Both the position numbers and the translations under genes were made by a program. Shown piece after piece: positions 49,744 through 61,126 of a stretch of DNA of 64,000 nucleotides (within the stretch, counting starts at the first letter, position 1; every line of letters begins with the position of its first letter). The notes below the pieces were generated by a model that worked only from the letters and a program-made list of their open reading frames with translations, was not told the origin of the DNA and did not search any database. The DNA is from Diadophis punctatus similis (taxonomy: Eukaryota > Chordata > Lepidosauria > Squamata > Dipsadidae), in the NCBI GenBank assembly GCA_023053685.1, contig JALIGW010000315.1, forward strand, positions 1-64,000, in the 5' to 3' direction.

Positions 49744-51730
49744 CCTCAGAAATGAAAAAGAAACACATATTCCTGTTCCCCACGGGCTGGAAAGCCGAAT
49801 TCTCGCTCAATTTTTGATTCCGACCTTTCCCTGAAGAGCTAGCCCAAGGTCTAACCCAGCATTCGCCTTATTTCTCAATTCAGCCCAAAAACATCACTTT
49901 TGACAAACACCTCAGAAATGAAAAAGAAACACATATTCCTGTTCCCCATGGGCTGGAAAGCCGAATTCTCGCTTGATTATTGATTCTGACCTTTCCCTGA
50001 AGAGCTAGCGCAAGGTCTAACTCAGCATTCGCCTTATTTCTCAATTCAGCCCAAAAACATCACTTTTGACAAACACCTCAGAAATGAAAAAGAAACACAT
50101 ATTCCTGTTCCCCACGGGCTGGAAAGCCGAATTCTCGCTCAAATTTTGATTCCGACCTTTCCCTGAAGAGCTAGCCCTAGGTCTAACACAGCATTCGCCT
50201 CAGTTCTCAATTCAGCCAAAAAACATGACTTTTGACAAACACCTCAGAAATGAAAATGAAACACATATTCGTGTTCCGCACAGGCTGGAAAGCCGAATTT
50301 TCGCTTGATTTTTGATTCCGACCTTTCCCTGAAGAGCTAGCCCAAGGTCTAACACAGCATTCGCCTTATTTCTCAATTCAGCCCAAAAACATCACTTTTG
50401 ACAAACAACTCAGAAATGAAAATGAAACACATATTCCTGTTCCCCACAGGCTGGAAAGCTGAATTCTCGCTTGATTTTTGATTCCGAGCCTACACTGAAA
50501 AGCTAGCCCAAAGTCTAACACAGCATTCGCCTTAGGATTCAATTCAGCCCAAAAACATCACTTTTGACAAACACCTCAGAAATGAAAAAGAAACACATAT
50601 TCCTGTTCTCCACGGGCTGGAAAGCCGAATTCTCGCTTGATTTTCGATTCCAAGCCTTCCCTGAAGAGCTAGCCCAAGGTCTAACACAGCATTCGCCTTA
50701 TTTCTCAATTCAGCCCAAAAACATCACTTTTGACAAACACCTCAGAAATGAAAAAGAAACACATATTCCTGTTCCCCACGGGCTGGAAAGCTGAATTCTC
50801 GCTCAATTTTTGATTCCGACCTTTCCCTGAAGAGCTAGCCCAAGGTCTAACACAGCATTCGCCTTATTTCTCAATTCAGCCCAAAAACATCACTTTTGAC
50901 AAACACCTCAGAAATGAAAATGAAACACATATTCCTGTTCCCCACAGGCTGGAAAGCTGAATTCTCGCTTGATTTTTGATTCCGAGCCTACCCTGAAAAG
51001 CTAGCCCAAAGTCTAACACAGCATTCGCCTTAGGATTCAATTCAGCCCAAAAACATCACTTTTGACAAACACCTCAGAAATGAAAATGAAACACATATTC
51101 CTGTTCCCCACAGGATGGAAAGCTGAATTCTCGCTTGATTTTTGATTCCGAGCCTACCCTGAAAAGCTAGCCCAAAGTCTAACACAGCATTCGCCTTATT
51201 TCTCAATTCAGGCCAAAAACATCACTTTTGACAAACACCTCAGAAAGGAAAAAGAAACACATATTCCTGTTCCCCACGGGCTGGAAAGCCGAATTCTCGC
51301 TTGATTTTCGATTCCGACCTTTCACTGAAGAGCTAGCCCAAGGTCTAACACAGCATTCGCATTATTTCTCAATTCAGCCCAAAAACATCACTTTTGGCAA
51401 ACACCTCAGAAATGAAAAAGAAACACATATTCCTGTTCCCCATGGGCTGGAAAGCTGAATTCTCGCTCAATTTTTGATTCTGACCTTTCCCTGAAGAGCT
51501 AGCCCAAGGTCTAACACAGCATTCGCCTCATTTCTCAATTCAGCCCAACATCACTTTTGACCAAACACCTCAGAAATGAAAATGAAACACATATTCCTGT
51601 TCCCCACAGGCTGGAAAAGCTGAATTCTCGCTTGATTTTTGATTCCGAGCCTACCCTGAAAAGCTAGCCCAAAGTCTAACACAGCATTCGCCTTAGGATT
51701 CAATTCAGCCCAAAAACATCACTTTTGACA
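49744..51730 (+). repeat. About 3.8-kb-offset duplication, right copy
   Basis: Same marks as 45,930-48,080, including AACTCAGC near 50,018, CCCTAGGTC near 50,175 and CGCATTATTTC near 51,357. It differs by GCTCAAATTTTG near 50,138, CCGAATTTTCGC near 50,296, ACAAACAACTC near 50,402 and a CAGGATGG unit near 51,112. Several small indels begin near 51.54 kb. Confidence 0.82.
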
Positions 51731-52992
51731 AACACCTCAGAAATGAAAAAGAAACACATATTCCTGTTCCCCACGGGCTGGAAAGCCGAATTCTCGCTCA
51801 ATTTTTGATTCCGACCTTTCCCTGAAGAGCTAGCCCAAGGTCTAACCCAGCATTCGCCTTATTTCTCAATTCAGCCCAAAAACATCACTTTTGACAAACA
51901 CCTCAGAAATGAAAAAGAAACACATATTCCTGTTCCCCATGGGCTGGAAAGCCGAATTCTCGCTTGATTATTGATTCTGACCTTTCCCTGAAGAGCTAGC
52001 GCAAGGTCTAACTCAGCATTCGCCTTATTTCTCAATTCAGCCCAAAAACATCACTTTTGACAAACACCTCAGAAATGAAAAAGAAACACATATTCCTGTT
52101 CCCCACGGGCTGGAAAGCCGAATTCTCGCTCAATTTTTGATTCCGACCTTTCCCTGAAGAGCTAGCCCTAGGTCTAACACAGCATTCGCCTCAGTTCTCA
52201 ATTCAGCCAAAAAACATGACTTTTGACAAACACCTCAGAAATGAAAATGAAACACATATTCGTGTTCCGCACAGGCTGGAAAGCCGAATTCTCGCTTGAT
52301 TTTTGATTCCGACCTTTCCCTGAAGAGCTAGCCCAAGGTCTAACACAGCATTCGCATTATTTCTCAATTCAGCCCCAAAAACATCACTTTTGACAAACAC
52401 CTCAGAAATGAAAATGAAACACATATTCCTGTTCCCCACAGGCTGGAAAGCTGAATTCTCGCTTGATTTTTGATTCCGAGCCTACCCTGAAAAGCTAGCC
52501 CAAAGTCTAACACAGCATTCGCCTTATTTCTCAATTCAGCCCAAAAACATCACTTTTGACAAACACCTCAGAAATGAAAAAGAAACACATATTCCTGTTC
52601 CCCACGGGCTGGAAAGCTGAATTCTCGCTCAATTTTTGATTCCGACCTTTCCCTGAAGAGCTAGCCCAAGGTCTAACACAGCATTCGCCTTATTTCTCAA
52701 TTCAGCCCAAAAACATCACTTTTGACAAACACCTCAGAAATGAAAATGAAACACATATTCCTGTTCCCCACAGGCTGGAAAGCTGAATTCTCGCTTGATT
52801 TTTGATTCCGAGCCTACCCTGAAAAGCTAGCCCAAAGTCTAACACAGCATTCGCCTTAGGATTCAATTCAGCCCAAAAACATCACTTTTGACAAACACCT
52901 CAGAAATGAAAAAGAAACACATATTCCTGTTCCCCATGGGCTGGAAAGCCGAATTCTCGCTTGATTATTGATTCTGACCTTTCCCTGAAGAG
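51731..52992 (+). repeat. Mosaic satellite with small-indel cluster
   Basis: It opens with another copy of the four-monomer group carrying AACCCAGC, AACTCAGC (52,011) and CCCTAGGTC (52,167). An extra C in CAGCCCCAAAAAC lies near 52,374. From about 52,661 the order already matches the block upstream of the 17-mer at 61,127. No non-satellite sequence. Confidence 0.75.
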
Positions 52993-55814
52993 CTAGCCCA
53001 AGGTCTAACACAGCATTCGCCTTATTTCTCAATTCAGCCCAAAAATATCACTTTTGACAAACACCTCAGAAATGAAAAAGAAACACATATTCCTGTTCCC
53101 CATGGGCTGGAAAGCCGAATTCTCGCTTGATTTTCGATTACAAGCCTTCGCTGAAGAGCTAGCCCAAAGTCTAACACTGCATTCTCCTTATTTCTCAATT
53201 CAGCCCAAAAACATCACTTTTGACAAACACCTCAGAAATGAAAATGAAACACATATTCCTGTTCCCCACAGGCTGGAAAGCTGAATTCTCGCTTGATTTT
53301 TGATTCCGAGCCTACCCTGAAAAGCTAGCCCAAAGTCTAACACAGCATTCGCCTTAGGATTCAATTCAGCCCAAAAACATCACTTTTGACAAACACCTCA
53401 GAAATGAAAAAGAAACACATATTCCTGTTCCCCACGGGCTGGAAAGCTGAATTCTCGCTCAATTTTTGATTCCGACCTTTCCCTGAAGAGCTAGCCCAAG
53501 GTCTAACCCAGCATTCGCCTTATTTCTCAATTCAGCCCAAAAACATCACTTTTGACAAACACCTCAGAAATGAAAAAGAAACACATATTCCTGTTCCCCA
53601 TGGGCTGGAAAGCCGAATTCTCGCTTGATTATTGATTCTGACCTTTCCCTGAAGAGCTAGCGCAAGGTCTAACTCAGCATTCGCCTTATTTCTCAATTCA
53701 GCCCAAAAACATCACTTTTGACAAACACCTCAGAAATGAAAAAGAAACACATATTCCTGTTCCCCACGGGCTGGAAAGCCGAATTCTCGCTCAATTTTTG
53801 ATTCCGACCTTTCCCTGAAGAGCTAGCCCTAGGTCTAACACAGCATTCGCCTCAGTTCTCAATTCAGCCAAAAAACATGACTTTTGACAAACACCTCAGA
53901 AATGAAAATGAAACACATATTCGTCTTCCGCACAGGCTGGAAAGCCGAATTCTCGCTTGATTTTTGATTCCGACCTTTCCCTGAAGAGCTAGCCCAAGGT
54001 CTAACACAGCATTCGCCTTATTTCTCAATTCAGCCCAAAAACATCACTTTTGACAAACACCTCAGAAATGAAAAAGAAACACATATTCCTGTTCCCCACA
54101 GGCTGGAAAGCCGAATTCTCGCTTGATTTTTGATTCCGACCTTTCCCTGAAGACCTAGCCCAAGGTCTAACACAGCATTCGCCTTATTTCTCAATTCAGC
54201 CCAAAAACATCACTTTTGGCAAACACCTCAGAAATGAAAAAGAAACACATATTCCTGTTCCCCACGGGCTGGAAAGCCGATTTCTCGCTCAATTTTTGAT
54301 TCCGACATTTCCCTGAAGAGCTAGCCCAAGGTCTAACACAGCATTCGCCTTATTTCTCAATTCAGCCCAAAAACATCACTTTTGACAAACACCTCAGAAA
54401 TGAAAAAGAAACACATATTCCTGTTCCCCACGGGCTGGAAAGCTGAATTCTCGCTCAATTTTTGATTCCGACCTTTCCCTGAAGAGCTAGCCCAAGGTCT
54501 AACACAGCATTCGCCTTATTTCTCAATTCAGCCCAAAAACATCACTTTTGACAAACACCTCAGAAATGAAAATGAAACACATATTCCTGTTCCCCACAGG
54601 CTGGAAAGCTGAATTCTCGCTTGATTTTTGATTCCGAGCCTACCCTGAAAAGCTAGCCCAAAGTCTAACACAGCATTCGCCTTAGGATTCAATTCAGCCC
54701 AAAAACATCACTTTTGACAAACACCTCAGAAATGAAAAAGAAACACATATTCCTGTTCCCCATGGGCTGGAAAGCCGAATTCTCGCTCAATTTTTGATTC
54801 CGACCTTTCCCTGAAGAGCTAGCCCAAGGTCTAACACAGCATTCGCCTTATTTCTCAATTCAGCCCAAAAACATCACTTTTGACAAACACCTCAGAAATG
54901 AAAAAGAAACACATATTCCTGTTCCCCACAGGCTGGAAAGCCGAATTCTCGCTTGATTTTTGATTCCGACCTTTCCCTGAAGAGCTAGCCCAAGGTCTAA
55001 CCCAGCATTCGCCTTAGGATTCAATTCAGCCCAAAAACATCACTTTTGACAAACACCTCAGAAAGGAAAAAGAAACACATATTCCTGTTCCCCACGGGCT
55101 GGAAAGCCGAATTCTCGCTTGATTTTCGATTCCGACCTTTCACTGAAGAGCTAGCCCAAGGTCTAACACAGCATTCGCCTTATTTCTCAATTCAGGCCAA
55201 AAACATCACTTTTGGCAAACACCTCAGAAATGAAAAAGAAACACATATTCCTGTTCCCCATGGGCTGGAAAGCTGAATTCTCGCTCAATTTTTGATTCTG
55301 ACCTTTCCCTGAAGAGCTAGCCCAAGGTCTAACACAGCATTCGCCTTATTTCTCAATTCAGCCCAAAAACATCACTTTTGACAAACACCTCAGAAATGAA
55401 AATGAAACACATATTCCTGTTCCCCACAGGCTGGAAAGCTGAATTCTCGCTTGATTTTTGATTCCGAGCCTACCCTGAAAAGCTAGCCCAAAGTCTAACA
55501 CAGCATTCGCCTTAGGATTCAATTCAGCCCAAAAACATCACTTTTGACAAACACCTCAGAAATGAAAAAGAAACACATATTCCTGTTCCCCATGGGCTGG
55601 AAAGCTGAATTCTCGCTTGATTATTGATTCCGAGCATACCCTGAAAAGCTAGCCCAAAGTCTAACACAGCATTCGCCTTAGGATTCAAATCAGCCCAAAA
55701 ACATCACTTTTGACAAACACCTCAGAAATGAAAATGAAACACATATTCCTGTTCCCCACAGGATGGAAAGCTGAATTCTCGCTTGATTTTTGATTCCGAG
55801 CCTACCCTGAAAAG
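52993..55814 (+). repeat. 17-mer HOR (2,822 bp), copy 1
   Basis: Seventeen monomers made of a 12-mer (1,992 bp) and a 5-mer (830 bp, from 54,985). Marks: AAAATATC head, TACAAGCCTTCGC open frame, AACCCAGC, AACTCAGC near 53,672, CCCTAGGTC near 53,827, GAAGACCTAG, CCGATTTCTC near 54,278, CCGACATTTCC near 54,302, CGACCTTTCAC open frame, GAGCATACCC and CAAATCAGCCC near 55,687. CGTCTTCCGC near 53,922 is private. Confidence 0.92.
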
Positions 55815-58800
55815 CTAGCCCAAAGTCTAACACAGCATTCGCCTTAGGATTCAATTCAGCCCAAAAACATCACTTTTGACAAACACCTCAGAAATGAAAA
55901 AGAAACACATATTCCTGTTCCCCATGGGCTGGAAAGCCGAATTCTCGCTTGATTTTCGATTACAAGCCTTCGCTGAAGAGCTAGCCCAAAGTCTAACACT
56001 GCATTCTCCTTATTTCTCAATTCAGCCCAAAAACATCACTTTTGACAAACACCTCAGAAATGAAAATGAAACACATATTCCTGTTCCCCACAGGCTGGAA
56101 AGCTGAATTCTCGCTTGATTTTTGATTCCGAGCCTACCCTGAAAAGCTAGCCCAAAGTCTAACACAGCATTCGCCTTAGGATTCAATTCAGCCCAAAAAC
56201 ATCACTTTTGACAAACACCTCAGAAATGAAAAAGAAACACATATTCCTGTTCCCCACGGGCTGGAAAGCTGAATTCTCGCTCAATTTTTGATTCCGACCT
56301 TTCCCTGAAGAGCTAGCCCAAGGTCTAACCCAGCATTCGCCTTATTTCTCAATTCAGCCCAAAAACATCACTTTTGACAAACACCTCAGAAATGAAAAAG
56401 AAACACATATTCCTGTTCCCCATGGGCTGGAAAGCCGAATTCTCGCTTGATTATTGATTCTGACCTTTCCCTGAAGAGCTAGCGCAAGGTCTAACTCAGC
56501 ATTCGCCTTATTTCTCAATTCAGCCCAAAAACATCACTTTTGACAAACACCTCAGAAATGAAAAAGAAACACATATTCCTGTTCCCCACGGGCTGGAAAG
56601 CCGAATTCTCGCTCAATTTTTGATTCCGACCTTTCCCTGAAGAGCTAGCCCTAGGTCTAACACAGCATTCGCCTCAGTTCTCAATTCAGCCAAAAAACAT
56701 GACTTTTGACAAACACCTCAGAAATGAAAATGAAACACATATTCGTGTTCCGCACAGGCTGGAAAGCCGAATTCTCGCTTGATTTTTGATTCCGACCTTT
56801 CCCTGAAGAGCTAGCCCAAGGTCTAACACAGCATTCGCCTTATTTCTCAATTCAGCCCAAAAACATCACTTTTGACAAACACCTCAGAAATGAAAAAGAA
56901 ACACATATTCCTGTTCCCCACAGGCTGGAAAGCCGAATTCTCGCTTGATTTTTGATTCCGACCTTTCCCTGAAGACCTAGCCCAAGGTCTAACACAGCAT
57001 TCGCCTTATTTCTCAATTCAGCCCAAAAACATCACTTTTGGCAAACACCTCAGAAATGAAAAAGAAACACATATTCCTGTTCCCCACGGGCTGGAAAGCC
57101 GATTTCTCGCTCAATTTTTGATTCCGACATTTCCCTGAAGAGCTAGCCCAAGGTCTAACACAGCATTCGCCTTATTTCTCAATTCAGCCCAAAAACATCA
57201 CTTTTGACAAACACCTCAGAAATGAAAAAGAAACACATATTCCTGTTCCCCACGGGCTGGAAAGCTGAATTCTCGCTCAATTTTTGATTCCGACCTTTCC
57301 CTGAAGAGCTAGCCCAAGGTCTAACACAGCATTCGCCTTATTTCTCAATTCAGCCCAAAAACATCACTTTTGACAAACACCTCAGAAATGAAAATGAAAC
57401 ACATATTCCTGTTCCCCACAGGCTGGAAAGCTGAATTCTCGCTTGATATTTGATTCCGAGCCTACCCTGAAAAGCTAGCCCAAAGTCTAACACAGCATTC
57501 GCCTTAGGATTCAATTCAGCCCAAAAACATCACTTTTGACAAACACCTCAGAAATGAAAAAGAAACACATATTCCTGTTCCCCATGGGCTGGAAAGCCGA
57601 ATTCTCGCTCAATTTTTGATTCCGACCTTTCCCTGAAGAGCTAGCCCAAGGTCTAACACAGCATTCGCCTTATTTCTCAATTCAGCCCAAAAACATCACT
57701 TTTGACAAACACCTCAGAAATGAAAAAGAAACACATATTCCTGTTCCCCACAGGCTGGAAAGCCGAATTCTCGCTTGATTTTTGATTCCGACCTTTCCCT
57801 GAAGAGCTAGCCCAAGGTCTAACACAGCATTCGCCTTATTTCTCAATTCAGCCCAAAAACATCACTTTTGACAAACACCTCAGAAATGAAAAAGAAACAC
57901 ATATTCCTGTTCCCCACGGGCTGGAAAGCTGAATTCTCGCTCAATTTTTGATTCCGACCTTTCCCTGAAGAGCTAGCCCAAGGTCTAACACAGCATTCGC
58001 CTTATTTCTCAATTCAGCCCAAAAACATCACTTTTGACAAACACCTCAGAAATGAAAATGAAACACATATTCCTGTTCCCCACAGGCTGGAAAGCTGAAT
58101 TCTCGCTTGATTTTTGATTCCGAGCCTACCCTGAAAAGCTAGCCCAAAGTCTAACACAGCATTCGCCTTAGGATTCAATTCAGCCCAAAAACATCACTTT
58201 TGACAAACACCTCAGAAATGAAAAAGAAACACATATTCCTGTTCCCCATGGGCTGGAAAGCCGAATTCTCGCTCAATTTTTGATTCCGACCTTTCCCTGA
58301 AGAGCTAGCCCAAGGTCTAACACAGCATTCGCCTTATTTCTCAATTCAGCCCAAAAACATCACTTTTGACAAACACCTCAGAAATGAAAAAGAAACACAT
58401 ATTCCTGTTCCCCACAGGCTGGAAAGCCGAATTCTCGCTTGATTTTTGATTCCGACCTTTCCCTGAAGAGCTAGCCCAAGGTCTAACCCAGCATTCGCCT
58501 TAGGATTCAATTCAGCCCAAAAACATCACTTTTGACAAACACCTCAGAAAGGAAAAAGAAACACATATTCCTGTTCCCCACGGGCTGGAAAGCCGAATTC
58601 TCGCTTGATTTTCGATTCCGACCTTTCACTGAAGAGCTAGCCCAAGGTCTAACACAGCATTCGCCTTATTTCTCAATTCAGGCCAAAAACATCACTTTTG
58701 GCAAACACCTCAGAAATGAAAAAGAAACACATATTCCTGTTCCCCATGGGCTGGAAAGCTGAATTCTCGCTCAATTTTTGATTCTGACCTTTCCCTGAAG

Positions 58801-59300
58801 AGCTAGCCCAAGGTCTAACACAGCATTCGCCTTATTTCTCAATTCAGCCCAAAAACATCACTTTTGACAAACACCTCAGAAATGAAAATGAAACACATAT
58901 TCCTGTTCCCCACAGGCTGGAAAGCTGAATTCTCGCTTGATTTTTGATTCCGAGCCTACCCTGAAAAGCTAGCCCAAAGTCTAACACAGCATTCGCCTTA
59001 GGATTCAATTCAGCCCAAAAACATCACTTTTGACAAACACCTCAGAAATGAAAAAGAAACACATATTCCTGTTCCCCATGGGCTGGAAAGCTGAATTCTC
59101 GCTTGATTATTGATTCCGAGCATACCCTGAAAAGCTAGCCCAAAGTCTAACACAGCATTCGCCTTAGGATTCAAATCAGCCCAAAAACATCACTTTTGAC
59201 AAACACCTCAGAAATGAAAATGAAACACATATTCCTGTTCCCCACAGGATGGAAAGCTGAATTCTCGCTTGATTTTTGATTCCGAGCCTACCCTGAAAAG
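55815..59300 (+). repeat. 21-mer variant of the 17-mer HOR (3,486 bp), copy 2
   Basis: The 12-mer (55,815-57,806) and the 5-mer (58,471-59,300) match copy 1, but four monomers (57,807-58,470; 664 bp) lie between them. Those four repeat the kinds of the last four monomers of the 12-mer (57,143-57,806), so the expansion is a tandem duplication of a tetramer. GATATTTGATT near 57,446 is private. Confidence 0.9.
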
Positions 59301-60296
59301 CTAGCCCAAAGTCTAACACAGCATTCGCCTTAGGATTCAATTCAGCCCAAAAACATCACTTTTGACAAACACCTCAGAAATGAAAAAGAAACACATATTC
59401 CTGTTCCCCACGGGCTGGAAAGCCGAATTCTTGCTCAATTTTTGATTCCGAGCCTACCCTGAAAAGCTAGCCCAAAGTCTAACACAGCATTCGCCTTAGG
59501 ATTCAATTCAGCCCAAAAACATCACTTTTGACAAACACCTCAGAAATGAAAAAGAAACACATATTCCTGTTCCCCACGGGCTGGAAAGCCGAATTCTCGC
59601 TTGATTTTTGATTCCGACCTTTCCCTGAAGACCTAGCCCAAGGTCTAACACAGCATTCGCCTTATTTCTCAATTCAGCCCAAAAACATCACTTTTGGCAA
59701 ACACCTCAGAAATGAAAAAGAAACACATATTCCTGTTCCCCACGGGCTGGAAAGCCGAATTCTTGCTCAATTTTTGATTCCGAGCCTACCCTGAAAAGCT
59801 AGCCCAAAGTCTAACACAGCATTCGCCTTAGGATTCAATTCAGCCCAAAAACATCACTTTTGACAAACACCTCAGAAATGAAAAAGAAACACATATTCCT
59901 GTTCCCCACGGGCTGGAAAGCCGAATTCTTGCTTGATTTTCGATTCCAAGCCTTCCCTGAAGAGCTAGCCCAAGGTCTAACACAGCATTCGCCTTATTTC
60001 TCAATTCAGCCCAAAAACATCACTTTTGACAAACACCTCAGAAATGAAATAGAAACACATATTCCTGTTCCCCACGGGCTGGAAAGCTGAATTCTTGCTC
60101 AATTTTTGATTCCGACCTTTCCCTGAAGAGCTAGCCCAAGGTCTAACACAGCATTCGCCTTATTTCTCAATTCAGCCCAAAAACATCACTTTTGACAAAC
60201 ACCTCAGAAATGAAAATGAAACACATATTCCTGTTCCCCACAGGCTGGAAAGCTGAATTCTCGCTTGATTTTTGATTCCGAGCCTACCCTGAAAAG
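58803..60296 (+). repeat. 9-mer block (1,494 bp), third copy
   Basis: The same nine monomers as 32,117-33,610 and 34,939-36,432, about 26.7 and 23.9 kb away from them. It includes CAAATCAGCCC near 59,173, AATTCTTGCTC twice and GAAATAGAAAC near 60,047. Its first three monomers are the end of the 5-mer of the 17-mer HOR. Its last six are the fourth copy of the 996-bp 6-mer. The open-frame unit here has AATTCTTGCTTGA near 59,925. Confidence 0.87.
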
Positions 60297-61126
60297 CTAG
60301 CCCAAAGTCTAACACAGCATTCGCCTAAGGATTCAATTCAGCCCAAAAACATCACTTTTGACAAACACCTCAGAAATGAAAAAGAAACACATATTCCTGT
60401 TCCCCATGGGCTGGAAAGCCGAATTCTCGCTTGATTATTGATTCTGACCTTTCCCTGAAGAGCTAGCGCAAGGTCTAACACAGCATTCGCCTTATTTCTC
60501 AATTCAGCCCAAAAACATCACTTTTGACAAACACCTCAGAAATGAAAAAGAAACACATATTCCTGTTCCCCACGGGCTGGAAAGCCGAATTCTCGCTCAA
60601 TTTTTGATTCCGACCTTTCCCTGAAGAGCTAGCCCAAGGTATAACACAGCATTCGCCTCAGTTCTCAATTCAGCCAAAAAACATGACTTTTGACAAACAC
60701 CTCAGAAATGAAAATGAAACACATATTCGTGTTCCGCACAGGCTGGAAAGCCGAATTCTCGCTTGATTTTTGATTCCGACCTTTCCCTGAAGAGCTAGCC
60801 CAAGGTCTAACACAGCATTCGCCTCATTTCTCAATTCAGCCCAAAAACATCACTTTTGACAAACACCTCAGAAATGAAAATGAAACACATATTCCTGTTC
60901 CCCACAGGCTGGAAAGCTGAATTCTCGCTTGATTTTTGATTCCGAGCCTACCCTGAAAAGCTAGCCCAAAGTCTAACACAGCATTCGCCTTAGGATTCAA
61001 TTCAGCCCAAAAACATCACTTTTGACAAACACCTCAGAAATGAAAAAGAAACACATATTCCTGTTCCCCATGGGCTGGAAAGCCGAATTCTCGCTTGATT
61101 ATTGATTCTGACCTTTCCCTGAAGAG
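59301..61126 (+). repeat. 11-mer block interrupting the 17-mer HOR series (1,826 bp)
   Basis: Eleven monomers between the 21-mer and the next 17-mer. The first ten follow 35,437-37,096 in order (offset 23,864 bp), including the GCGCAAGG head, CCTCAGTTC unit and CGTGTTCCGC unit. CGCCTAAGG near 60,323 is private. The last monomer (CATGGG, TTATTGATTCTG) leads into the 17-mer as at 52.8 kb. Confidence 0.85.

Noticed and set aside
1854..52439. Minus-strand open frames at 1854-2045, 6131-6313 and 52203-52439
   Set aside because: They are the reverse complement of ordinary satellite. Two of the three depend on local indels (near 6,167 and 52,374) and the first on a single-base deletion near 2,030. 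No independent evidence of coding.
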